DNA from: an uncultured Collinsella sp.
GTDB lineage: Bacteria; Actinomycetota; Coriobacteriia; Coriobacteriales; Coriobacteriaceae
NCBI GenBank assembly: GCA_900553215.1
Contig: USCJ01000002.1
Coordinates: 1-23,724, forward strand
Direction: 5' to 3'
Length of the DNA stretch: 23,724 nt
Within the stretch, counting starts at the first letter, position 1. Each line of letters begins with the position of its first letter. The notes under the pieces are model-generated. The model did no database searches, was not told where the DNA came from, and worked only from the letters and a program-made list of their open reading frames with translations. This document shows, piece after piece, positions 14,558 to 21,812 of this stretch. The position numbers were made by a program, and so were the translations under genes.

Positions 14558-15685
14558 ATGACGACCGTGATTTCACATTTCTCCGCCCTCCGCGCAATTC
14601 GTCGCGCACGACGGGCGTACTCTGTCCTACCCTGGGACTCCGTTGATAGTGAACAGCAAGCACCGGCCTTGGCTAGCTGCATTCCCAATAATGACGCGAT
14701 AGACTTTGGCGCACTTTCGATACTCGACGCCTGGAATGAAGATGATTCCGAACTGCTCGATCTTCTCGTTTCAGACGAAGACAACAGACGCCCCGATAAG
14801 CGACTTCTTCAGCATATTCTCTCCGCTCCGCTTCCTGAAGGTGCAATTATGCACGTCGAGGCCGACATCTACGCAACGTCTCCTGCCGTGACAGCCATGC
14901 TTTGTTCCAAAAATGAATCAGTCGCCAAAACCTTGATGCTTCTCATGGAACTGCTCGGAACCTATTCCCTTCCTCCCGGGGCAACATACCCCATTGCCCA
15001 TGACGACATCTGACCCAAGGGCGATGGCTGCGCAGTGACGGGTGATCTTGATTGCCTGGGCGGCCAGTCGGCAGCCGAACAGCAGAACGAAACCCGCTAT
15101 GAACAGGCGCACTACAAATGCGAGCCCGCCACGACCATCGAAGAGCTCGAGGCGGTCGCACGCTTCGCCAAAAGTAGCTCATACGCCTCGTTTCGCACGG
15201 CAGTCAAACTCGCCCGGGCTGGATCCGCATCCCCAGCCGAATCCCTAATGTTTGCTGTTCTCGGGGCACCCATGCGCTTTGGCGGTTTCGGGTGTTGCAG
15301 TCTACCCATGGGAGGCTTGCTACTCAACTATCGAATCGACTTCGACACTCTTGCGGTCAACATGTCCTCCGGCATCCCTTACGCCATCTGCGACCTGTAT
15401 TGCCCGGCAGCCGGCGTCGACAACGAATACAACGGAATTGGGCATGAGCTTCAAAACGCTCGCATCCACGATGGCAATCGAAATAATGGCCTCAAGGCAA
15501 TGGGCATCCACGTCCTAGTTATCAATCGCGACCAAATGAAAGACCTTGTTGCACTCGAAGCCTTCGCCCAAACGATGCATCGACTCGCGGGAGTCCGATT
15601 CCGATATCGCATCAAGGGCTATCGCAAGCGTCAGGCCGCTTGGCTCAACGCTCTGCGGGCCGGAATCGGCCTTGCACCGGTCTAA
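14558..15685 (+). pseudogene. Coriobacteria-type nuclease-like protein, interrupted by one in-frame UGA
   Basis: Two open stretches, 14558-15010 and 15014-15685, lie in the same frame and are separated only by TGA at 15011-15013; read through, they make one protein of about 375 residues. The N-terminal half contains ISHFSALRAIRRARRAY, LLDLLVSDEDNRRPDKR, IYATSPAVTAMLCSK and TYSLPPGATYP, typical of the front part of a Coriobacteria protein family. The C-terminal half contains ASPAESLMFAVL, GFGCCSLPMGGLLLNYRID, AICDLYCP..VDNEYNGIGHE and LKAMGIHVLVINRDQM, resembling the DUF559/Vsr-like PD-(D/E)XK fold, with the catalytic lysine position apparently lost (E-Y-N). Most likely a nonsense-mutated single gene. 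Alternatively the second part starts at GTG 15035, or the stop is read through. It is bracketed by elements A and B, and its base composition is less GC-rich than its neighbours, suggesting acquisition. The 160 bp ahead of it hold no other gene. Confidence 0.72.
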
Positions 15686-15718
15686 ACGGCGAATCACCCG
15701 TGCGCCATCGAACAGGGC

Positions 15719-15922
15719 TGGACAGTTAGTTCAAATACGTATAAATGGACACATTGAATTAGGTTGTTTTGCAGCCATCTCTATACCATTCGCCCTATTT
15801 GAAGGCAGGATAGACTTCAAAACAGCGTCATATGGGCTAACTAAAGCTCCAAAACAACGCATCGGCATTGAATTGAGCAATTCGAGTCCTCAGAACTAAT
15901 ACGTATCTGAACTAACTGTCCA
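15719..15922. repeat. Inverted-repeat element B (204 bp)
   Basis: Same 24-bp ends as element A (15719-15742 and 15899-15922), with one mismatch (CAAAT versus CAGAT) in the left copy. The interior is AT-richer than that of A and largely dissimilar, but has GCTCCAAA and a GGCAGGATAGAC stretch that resembles the CGCAGGTAGA core of elements C and D. It lies after the interrupted nuclease-like gene and 115 bp before pth. Confidence 0.93.
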
Positions 15923-16037
15923 CCTCGGATTTCGACGGCCGTCCAAACGCCCCCCAAACAACCTCAATCGCCCTCCATTTGACAGCGGCAACAGGGTCGC
16001 TCACCATAGCAGGCGACAAATCAACGAAAGGATGAAC

Positions 16038-16667
16038 ATGGCAGCTGCACAGCCGCTCAAGATTCGCATGGTTGCCGGACTTGGCAACCCTGGCGAGGAA
16101 TATGCCGAGACCCGCCACAACGCCGGCTTTAAGGCAATCGACGAGCTGGCCCGTCAGGCCGGCGTCACGTACTGGAAAAACCAGGCCGGCGCCGAGGTCG
16201 CACTCATCAATATCAACGACCCCGAGGAAGAGAGCGGCAAGCGCCAGATTGTGCTGGTCAAGCCGCAGTCGTACATGAATACCTCGGGCGGTCCCATCTC
16301 CAAGCTCTGCCGCGAGTACAAGATCAAAGCCGAGGAGCTGCTCGTCATCCACGACGAGCTCGACATTCCCGCCGGTGACGTACGTGTTAAGGTGGGCGGC
16401 GGCCATGCTGGCCACAACGGCCTGCGTTCCATCATCGACAAGATGGGCAGTCGCGACTTCAGCCGCATCCGCACCGGCATCGGCAACCCTCCCGGCAAGA
16501 TGGCTGTCGCCGACTACGTGCTCAACCAGCTGCGCGCCCGCGAGGCCGAGGACTTCCAGGACACCTGCGCCCGCGCCGCCGACGCCGCCGGCCTGGCGAT
16601 CGTACACGGCGTGGTCTACGCCCGCGACCACGTCAACGGCTCCGCCTCCGCCAACGGCAAGCACTAA
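16038..16667 (+). CDS. pth: Peptidyl-tRNA hydrolase
   Basis: Hydrolyses peptidyl-tRNA released from stalled ribosomes, recycling tRNA. 209 residues, usual family range. Motifs: MVAGLGNPGEEYAETRHNAGF (catalytic His in TRHNAG), VKPQSYMNTSG, LLVIHDELDIPAGDVRVKVGGGHAGHNGLRSI, and FSRIRTGIGNP. The ATG at 16038 is chosen because GAAAGG lies at good spacing; the upstream in-frame ATG at 16032 directly abuts that sequence. The gene follows element B and is itself followed within 2 bp by element E, which contains its terminator. Confidence 0.95.
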   Translation: MAAAQPLKIRMVAGLGNPGEEYAETRHNAGFKAIDELARQAGVTYWKNQAGAEVALININDPEEESGKRQIVLVKPQSYMNTSGGPISKLCREYKIKAEELLVIHDELDIPAGDVRVKVGGGHAGHNGLRSIIDKMGSRDFSRIRTGIGNPPGKMAVADYVLNQLRAREAEDFQDTCARAADAAGLAIVHGVVYARDHVNGSASANGKH

Positions 16668-16668
16668 A

Positions 16669-16868
16669 ACCTACCATTTAGGGACAGGTTTATTTTGTCA
16701 GGTTTTATATGCGAAAACGCCGCCGCGGCCGCATCGCAATAAGCCCTGTGCCGCCATACATATGCAGCGCTCCAAAGGGGGTCGGCCTCACCGATGCGCG
16801 GGGCCGGCCCCCTTTGCCGTTTTGCCTGATAAAACCTGCCAAAATAAACCTGTCCCTTTTTGGTAGGT
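16669..16868. repeat. Inverted-repeat element E (200 bp) directly after pth
   Basis: The 40-bp ends (16669-16708 and 16829-16868) are reverse complements at about 36 positions and include GGGACAGGTTTATTTTG. Interior: a G+C hairpin that can act as pth terminator and the word GCTCCAAAGGG shared with element A. It begins two bases after the pth stop codon. Confidence 0.9.
16774..16815 (+). terminator. Terminator-like hairpin inside element E, probably for pth
   Basis: A 14-bp stem AAAGGGGGTCGGCC/GGCCGGCCCCCTTT with one wobble, followed by TTGCCGTTTTG. The T-tract is interrupted. Confidence 0.65.
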
Positions 16869-16917
16869 CACTTTTCCCACCTGCCAAAGACACACGTAAG
16901 CGACATGTCCATGAGGG

Positions 16918-16923
16918 TATAAT
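16918..16923 (+). promoter_or_regulatory. Probable -10 element of nfnAB (TATAAT)
   Basis: Perfect TATAAT within GAGGGTATAATTTGC, about 105 bp before nfnA. No convincing -35 at 17 bp. The leader would be about 100 nt. Confidence 0.55.
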
Positions 16924-17028
16924 TTGCACCGTATGTCTGCACAACGCCTGTGCGCGTACGGTTTTATTCGGGCTGCCGTCCATTTCCGTGGAGGCACGGT
17001 TCGGCCGCCCTAACAAGAGAGGGGTTCT

Positions 17029-17868
17029 ATGTATAAGATCCTGGAGAAGACGCAGTTCTCGGAGAAGGTGTTCAAGTTCCGCATCGAGGCGCCCGCAATC
17101 GCCAAGCATGCGCACGCTGGACAGTTCCTCATGGTTCGCGCCAACGAGACGGGCGAGCGCGTCCCGTTTACCCTAGCTGGCTGGAACGGTGACGAGGGCT
17201 GGGTCGAGTTCATCTTCATGGTGATCGGCAAGACCACCGAGATGCTGTCCACCTACGAGGCCGGCGAGTCGCTGCGCGACGTCGTGGGCCCGCTGGGCGT
17301 TTCCACCGAGATGGCCGAGGGCCCCTGTGCCGTCATTGGCGGCGGCGTCGGCCTGGCAATTGCCTTCCCGGTCGCCAAGCACCTGGTCGAGACCGGTCAC
17401 GAGGTCCACGCCATCATGGGCGCCCGCACCAAGGACCTCCTGCTCATGGAGGACCAGTTCCGCGAGCTCCTCGACGAGGACCACATCCACATCACCACTG
17501 ACGACGGCTCCTACGGCGAGCAGGGCGTTGTCACCGCTCCGCTGGAGCGCCTGCTGCAGGACAAGGCCGTGAGCCAGGTCTTCTGCGTCGGCCCCGTTCC
17601 GATGATGAAGTTCTCGACCCTCACCGCCCAGAAGTACGACACCCCCATCACCGCGTCGCTCAACCCCATCATGGTTGACGGCACCGGTATGTGCGGCTGT
17701 TGCCGCGTCGAGGTGGGCGGCGTGACCAAGTTCGCTTGCGTCGACGGCCCCGACTTCGATGCCACCCTAGTCGACTGGGATGACCTTCGTGCCCGCCAGG
17801 CCGCTTATCGTTCCGAAGAGGGCGCGTCCCTCAAGGCCTATGAGGAAAAGAGCTGCGCATGCCACTAG
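17029..17868 (+). CDS. nfnA: NADH-dependent reduced ferredoxin:NADP+ oxidoreductase small subunit (NfnA)
   Basis: FAD and [2Fe-2S] subunit of the electron-bifurcating NfnAB complex, which couples reduced ferredoxin and NADH to NADP+ reduction in anaerobes. 279 residues, of the ferredoxin reductase/dihydroorotate dehydrogenase electron-transfer type. Seen: RVPFTLAGW (FAD-binding region), CAVIGGGVGLAIAFPVAKHL (100-119, NAD-binding), FCVGPVPMMK (185-194), and the cluster loop DGTGMCGCCRVEVGG..FAC (Asp217, Cys222, Cys225, Cys237). ATG 17029 is preceded by AGAGAGGGG. The stop overlaps the start of nfnB by ten bases, so the two are co-translated. The same fold is seen in PyrK; pairing with the GltD-like protein favours NfnA. 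Confidence 0.93.
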   Translation: MYKILEKTQFSEKVFKFRIEAPAIAKHAHAGQFLMVRANETGERVPFTLAGWNGDEGWVEFIFMVIGKTTEMLSTYEAGESLRDVVGPLGVSTEMAEGPCAVIGGGVGLAIAFPVAKHLVETGHEVHAIMGARTKDLLLMEDQFRELLDEDHIHITTDDGSYGEQGVVTAPLERLLQDKAVSQVFCVGPVPMMKFSTLTAQKYDTPITASLNPIMVDGTGMCGCCRVEVGGVTKFACVDGPDFDATLVDWDDLRARQAAYRSEEGASLKAYEEKSCACH

Positions 17869-19268
17869 TTAACGGTCGTTTCGTTGCCGATATGAAGTCG
17901 CCCCGCACCCCCGATAACGAGGAGCCGGCTGCCGAGCGCGCCTGCGACTTCCGCCCCGTCGACAAGGGCTTCACCGAGGAGATGGCGCTGGCCGAGGCCG
18001 AGCGCTGCCTCAACTGCAAGAAGCCGTTCTGTGTCGAGGGCTGCCCCGTCAACATCAACATTCCCCGCTTTATCGAGCAGATCCGCGAGAAGGACTTTGG
18101 CGGCGCCCTCGATACCATCCGCGAGGACTCCATGCTTCCCGCTATCTGCGGTCGCGTCTGCCCGCAGGAGAACCAGTGCGAGGGCAAGTGCATCCGTGGT
18201 AAGAAATCCGAGCCCGTGGCCATCGGCCAGCTCGAGCGCTTCCTGGGTGACCGCCCCGAGCTCGCTTCCACGCCCAAGATGGCTCCCAAGAACGGTAAGA
18301 AGGTCGCCGTCGTCGGCTCCGGCCCGTCCGGCATCACCTGCGCCGGCGAGCTCGCCCGCAACGGCTTTGACGTCACCGTCTTTGAGGCCTTCTTTACCGG
18401 CGGCGGCGTGCTGGTCTACGGCATCCCCGAGTTCCGTCTGCCCAAGGCAGTCGTCAAGCGCGAGATTGACGGCCTGGAGGACATGGGCGTCAAGTTTGAG
18501 TACAACTCCGTCGTGGGCAACATGGCCACGGCCGAGGAGCTGTTCGAGCAGGGCTTCGACGCCATCTACGTGGCGACCGGCGCCGGCCTGCCCAAGTTCC
18601 TCAACGTCCCCGGCGAGAACCTGCCCAACGTCTTCTTCGCTAACGAGTACCTCACCCGCGTGAACCTGATGAAGGCCAACAAGTTCCCCGAGTACGACAC
18701 CCCCACCAAGCACGGCAAGAACGTCGTCGTCTTTGGTGGCGGCAACGTGGCTATGGACGCCGTCCGTACCGCCAAGCGCCTGGGCGCCGAGCACGCCATC
18801 ATCGCCTACCGTCGTACCGAGGACGAGATGCCCTGCCGTCGCGCCGAGCTGCACCATGCTAAGGCCGAGGGCGTCGAAGTTCTGCCGCTCGTCTCCCCGC
18901 TCGAGTTTGTCGCTGGCGAGGACGGCTCCGTGTGCGCCGTCAAGGTCCAGAAGATGGAGCTCGGCGAGCCCGACGAGTCCGGCCGTCGTCGCCCGGTGCC
19001 CATCGAGGGCGCCATCGAGGAGATCCCCTGCGACGTCGCGATCTCGGCTATCGGCACCAACGCCAACCCCTTCGCTGCCAAGATCGGCGGCAAGATGGAG
19101 CTCAACAAGTGGGGCTACATCGTCGCTGACGAGGAGACCGGCCAGACCACCGATCCCCGCATCTGGGCCGGCGGCGACATCGTCACCGGTGCCGCTACGG
19201 TCATTCTGGCGATGGGCGCCGGCAAGAAGGCCGCCGCTTCCATCACCAAGAGCCTGCTGGGCGAGTAA
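17859..19268 (+). CDS. nfnB: NADPH-dependent large subunit of ferredoxin:NADP+ oxidoreductase (NfnB; GltD-like)
   Basis: Flavoprotein related to the glutamate synthase small subunit; with NfnA it forms the bifurcating transhydrogenase, carrying the NADP(H) site and two [4Fe-4S] clusters. 469 residues. N-terminal ferredoxin-like part: CLNC..FCVEGC (Cys50, 53, 58, 62) and CGRVCPQENQCEGKC (Cys97, 101, 107, 111). FAD site VAVVGSGPSGITCAGELA (139-156); NADP site VVVFGGGNVAMDAVRTAKRL; C-terminal IWAGGDIVTGAATVILAMGAGK, typical of the family. The ATG lies inside the last codons of nfnA after AGGAAAAG. Stand-alone GltD-like proteins are often annotated as NADPH glutamate synthase; no large glutamate synthase subunit is nearby. 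Confidence 0.93.
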   Translation: MPLVNGRFVADMKSPRTPDNEEPAAERACDFRPVDKGFTEEMALAEAERCLNCKKPFCVEGCPVNINIPRFIEQIREKDFGGALDTIREDSMLPAICGRVCPQENQCEGKCIRGKKSEPVAIGQLERFLGDRPELASTPKMAPKNGKKVAVVGSGPSGITCAGELARNGFDVTVFEAFFTGGGVLVYGIPEFRLPKAVVKREIDGLEDMGVKFEYNSVVGNMATAEELFEQGFDAIYVATGAGLPKFLNVPGENLPNVFFANEYLTRVNLMKANKFPEYDTPTKHGKNVVVFGGGNVAMDAVRTAKRLGAEHAIIAYRRTEDEMPCRRAELHHAKAEGVEVLPLVSPLEFVAGEDGSVCAVKVQKMELGEPDESGRRRPVPIEGAIEEIPCDVAISAIGTNANPFAAKIGGKMELNKWGYIVADEETGQTTDPRIWAGGDIVTGAATVILAMGAGKKAAASITKSLLGE

Positions 19269-19297
19269 TCACCTACAGCGCTCGCCATCAAACGGCA

Positions 19298-19334
19298 AAG
19301 TCCCCGTCGAGCACACGCCCGGCGGGGACTTTTT
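19298..19334 (+). terminator. Rho-independent terminator of nfnAB
   Basis: Stem AAAGTCCCCGTC/GGCGGGGACTTT (one mismatch) followed by TTTC, 30 bp after the stop. Confidence 0.88.
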
Positions 19335-19346
19335 CTATGCCGACCG

Positions 19347-19391
19347 CCCCAACCACCACAAAGGGGACAGGCACCTTTGTGGTGGTTGGGG
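19347..19391. repeat. 18-bp-stem palindrome, left bracket of array 2
   Basis: CCCCAACCACCACAAAGG pairs perfectly with its complement ending at 19391; the nine-base loop is GGACAGGCA. Loop plus stem give GGGGACAGGCACCTTTG. A near reverse-complement copy stands at 19682-19720 on the other side of the array. Confidence 0.9.
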
Positions 19392-19408
19392 ACTTGCCTG
19401 GTCGTTTT

Positions 19409-19625
19409 ATCTCAATCTGTAACAGTTAGGCCCTGTTGAGCCTTGTAGTTGTTACAGATCGAGATATTGTGCCGGCCGCCCACGCTGCATCTCAATCTGT
19501 AACAGTTAGAGACCAAATATGCCGCCTGGTGTTACAGATCAAGACGTTGGGCTGACGGCCGAACGGTTCATCTAAATCTGTAACAGTTAGAGCCATTTTC
19601 GCTGGCTTGGTGTTACAGATCGAGA
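19409..19625. repeat. Array of 6 alternating-orientation 15-bp repeats, ~80-bp period (array 2)
   Basis: Three units of the family seen at 1434-1891. Left arms start at 19409, 19489 and 19570; right arms at 19450, 19530 and 19611; period 80-81 bp, arm-to-arm spacing about 40 bp. Variation is again confined mostly to the fourth and fifth bases (TCTCAATC, TCTAAATC, TCTTGATC). All three left arms continue GTTA. The array is in the convergent gap between nfnB and the cytidylate-kinase-like gene, so unlike array 1 it is not upstream of any gene. Confidence 0.95.
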
Positions 19626-19669
19626 TTTGCAAAAGCCGAGGATAGGCACTGCCGCCAAGGCCTTCCCCT

Positions 19670-19720
19670 CCGCCTAAAACAAAAACCACCACAAAGGTGC
19701 CTGCCCTTTGTGGTGGTTTT
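19670..19720 (-). terminator. Terminator of the minus-strand operon and right bracket of array 2
   Basis: On the minus strand a 16-bp perfect stem AAAACCACCACAAAGG/CCTTTGTGGTGGTTTT with a seven-base loop is followed by TTTTTGTTTTAG. It sits 7 bp past the stop of the cytidylate-kinase-like gene. Its sequence is nearly the reverse complement of the palindrome at 19347-19391. Confidence 0.85.
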
Positions 19721-19726
19721 GGTCGG

Positions 19727-20350
19727 TTAGCCTTCGAGCTGGGCGACTTTGTAGCGGTAGGCTGCGGCGATGACGTCCTTGCAACCCTCGCGGCCCAGCT
19801 TGGCGCGGTTGACGACGATGTCCTTGCCGCTCGTCATCTTCCACTTTCCGGCACTGTAGCGCTTATAGAACGCCTCGCGCGCCTTCTGCTGCTGCTTGAC
19901 CAGCTTGGCGCCCTTCTTTTTGTTAAGGCCGCGCTTCTTGCGCACGATCTCGACGCGGTCCTCAAAGGGTGCGGTCACCAACACGGCAATGTGGTTGGGA
20001 TTGTTGCGCAGCAGGTAATCGGACAGGCGGCCTTCGATAATGCAGCTCTCGGTCTCGCCCAGATCCAAAATCACCTGGCTCATCTTTTGGAACAACTTGT
20101 CCGAGTACGAACGCGCATCGTAGCGGTCGGGCAGAAACGCCATGTTCTCCACGGCCAGGCGCTCGTCGTAGGCAGACATCTTGTCGAGCGACTCGCCCGC
20201 ACGCAGCGACGCACGTACCAGCAGCTCGTTGTCATACAGCGGAATCCCCAACTCGTCGGCGAGGATGCGTCCGATCTCGTGGCCCTCGGCACCAAAGTCG
20301 CGCGCGATGGTAATGACCACAGGACTCTTCTTGTTCTCCAGATCGCTCAT
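19727..20350 (-). CDS. Cytidylate kinase-like family protein
   Basis: A 207-residue P-loop-kinase-like protein of the cytidylate-kinase-like family often annotated in anaerobes. Seen: VVITIARDFGAEGHEIGRILADELGIPLYDNELL near the N-terminus, with RDFGAEGHEIG replacing the P-loop of true CMP kinase; ESCIIEGRLSDYLLRN in the middle; HIAVLVTAPFEDRVEIV; a basic KKRGLNKKKGAKLVKQQQKAREAFYKRY lid-like segment. Its substrate is not established. ATG 20350 follows GAAAGGAATCGC; an upstream frame extension crosses a palindrome and lacks a ribosome site. It lies 48 bp after the last permease gene and may be read with that operon. Confidence 0.85.
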   Translation of the reverse strand: MSDLENKKSPVVITIARDFGAEGHEIGRILADELGIPLYDNELLVRASLRAGESLDKMSAYDERLAVENMAFLPDRYDARSYSDKLFQKMSQVILDLGETESCIIEGRLSDYLLRNNPNHIAVLVTAPFEDRVEIVRKKRGLNKKKGAKLVKQQQKAREAFYKRYSAGKWKMTSGKDIVVNRAKLGREGCKDVIAAAYRYKVAQLEG

Positions 20351-20367
20351 CGCGATTCCTTTCTCTA

Positions 20368-20396
20368 TGTGACAAAGGGGCTGTCCCTTTGCCACA
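20368..20396. repeat. Short palindrome with GGGACAG-type core between permease and kinase-like gene
   Basis: TGTGaCAAAGGG/CCCTTTGcCACA with a five-base loop; on the minus strand it reads CAAAGGGACAGCCCCTTTG. Only one mismatch. It has little T-tract, so it may be a processing or partial termination hairpin between the two genes. Confidence 0.7.
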
Positions 20397-20398
20397 TT

Positions 20399-21037
20399 CT
20401 ACGCTGCCACCATTCGCCTCTGATATGCTCGGACCAGCAGCGAGATACCAAAGTTGAGCACAAAGTACATCGCAAACACCAGGCCGTAGAGCATAAGCAC
20501 CTGCGACAGGTCGATCGCATGGGCCATCACGACGTTTGCCGTGTACATGAGCTCGGCCACGTTAATACCCGAAAGATACGAGCTGTCCTTGATGACGGTC
20601 GTGCACTGGCTAAACAGCGCCGGAATGATCGTCTTAAACGTCTGCGGCAGAATGATGTAGCGCATGGTGGCAAAGAAGCCAAAACCCTGGCTCTGCGCTG
20701 CCTCAAACTGGCCGCGCGGAATCGAGTTGAGACCGCCGCGCACAATCTCGGCCATAACGGCGCTGGTAAACAGCGTAAAGGCGATGGTCGAAATCACAAT
20801 GTCCAAACCCTGCACCGTAAAGTAGATAAACAGAATCCACAGCAGGTTCGGCGTGCAACGGAACAGCTCGATATAGGCGCTCACCAAAATACGGAACGGG
20901 CGGGGCGCATAGCTTTTAACAAGCGCCAGCACCGTGCCAAAGATGAGCGAGAAAAAGATCGACAGCGCCGAGATCTCGATTGTCTTAACAAAGCCGCCCC
21001 AAATGTAGAGCAGGTTGGTCGCGTTGAAGATTTCCAT
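20399..21037 (-). CDS. Amino-acid ABC transporter permease (HisM/GlnP family), second
   Basis: Inner-membrane permease of a polar amino-acid importer; 212 residues with about five hydrophobic helices. The cytoplasmic EAA loop that docks with the ATPase reads IPRGQFEAAQSQGFGFFATMRYIILPQ. ATG 21037 is preceded by GGAGGCCTAGCGC and begins 3 bp after the first permease stop. It pairs with the first permease as a heterodimer. Confidence 0.94.
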   Translation of the reverse strand: MEIFNATNLLYIWGGFVKTIEISALSIFFSLIFGTVLALVKSYAPRPFRILVSAYIELFRCTPNLLWILFIYFTVQGLDIVISTIAFTLFTSAVMAEIVRGGLNSIPRGQFEAAQSQGFGFFATMRYIILPQTFKTIIPALFSQCTTVIKDSSYLSGINVAELMYTANVVMAHAIDLSQVLMLYGLVFAMYFVLNFGISLLVRAYQRRMVAA

Positions 21038-21040
21038 GCG

Positions 21041-21787
21041 CTAGGCCTCCTCTACGTTGTCGAGCCCCAGCTCGGCCAGGCTCACGCCACGCGGACGCTC
21101 CTTGGAGCGGCGCTCGAGCCACTGCACCAGCATGGCGAGCGGAAAGCAGATGATGAAGTACATAAGGCAGCAGACGATGTATCCCTGCAGGTAACCGTAC
21201 AGACTCACAAAGTTGTCGGAACGGTACATAAGGTCGCCGCCGGCCACAAGCGCCAGCACCGACGTGTTCTTGACCAGGTTGAGCGCCTGGTTGCACAGCG
21301 GCGGCAGGATGATCTTGAACGTCTGGGGCAGCACGATGTACCAGTATGCCTGCGCACGGGTGAAGCCCTGGCTCTGGGCCGCTTCCATCTGACCGCGCGG
21401 AACCGCCTCGATACCGGTGCGGATGACCTCCGAAATGTAGGCCGCGTGATACAGGCCCACGCCCAAGAAGCCCAGCACGAACGGCGCGATGCGCACCGGC
21501 TGGTCGGCACCGGTTATGGCCTGCAAAAACTGCGGACCAGCCATGTACATAAAGAGCACCTGCACGGGCAACGGGGTGTTCTGGTAAAACTCCACGTACA
21601 CGCGGCTTATGGCGCGCAGCACGCGCGAGCGAGTGGTAGAGAACACGCCCAGCAGCGTGCCCAGCACCAGCGACAGCAGCAGACCGGCAACAACCACTTG
21701 CAGCGTCACGCCAAAGCCCTCCCAGAAGGGCCCCATGTTTTGAAATGTCGTCGACCAACGGTCGGCGTCAAATAATCCTTCGAGCAT
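21041..21787 (-). CDS. Amino-acid ABC transporter permease (HisM/GlnP family), first
   Basis: 248 residues with about five to six hydrophobic helices and a longer periplasmic insertion than its partner. EAA loop VPRGQMEAAQSQGFTRAQAYWYIVLPQTFK. The FYQNTPLPVQ segment before the third helix is typical of this permease family. ATG 21787 has AAGGAAGGAATC upstream; a start 11 codons earlier would lack it. The gene follows the binding-protein gene by 25 bp. Confidence 0.94.
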   Translation of the reverse strand: MLEGLFDADRWSTTFQNMGPFWEGFGVTLQVVVAGLLLSLVLGTLLGVFSTTRSRVLRAISRVYVEFYQNTPLPVQVLFMYMAGPQFLQAITGADQPVRIAPFVLGFLGVGLYHAAYISEVIRTGIEAVPRGQMEAAQSQGFTRAQAYWYIVLPQTFKIILPPLCNQALNLVKNTSVLALVAGGDLMYRSDNFVSLYGYLQGYIVCCLMYFIICFPLAMLVQWLERRSKERPRGVSLAELGLDNVEEA

Positions 21788-21812
21788 TTGATTCCTTCCT
21801 TGGACGATGCGC

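Noticed and set aside
15011..15013. Selenocysteine codon
   Set aside because: The TGA falls in a variable linker rather than at a redox or catalytic position, no convincing SECIS-like hairpin is seen just after it, and the family is not a selenoprotein family.
17859..19268. Glutamate synthase small subunit (gltD)
   Set aside because: No large subunit is nearby, and the ten-base overlap with an NfnA-type gene fits the bifurcating NfnAB complex better.
19697..21775. 692-codon plus-strand frame opposite the kinase-like and permease genes
   Set aside because: It spans three minus-strand genes with clear motifs and ribosome binding sites; its composition is that of antisense sequence.
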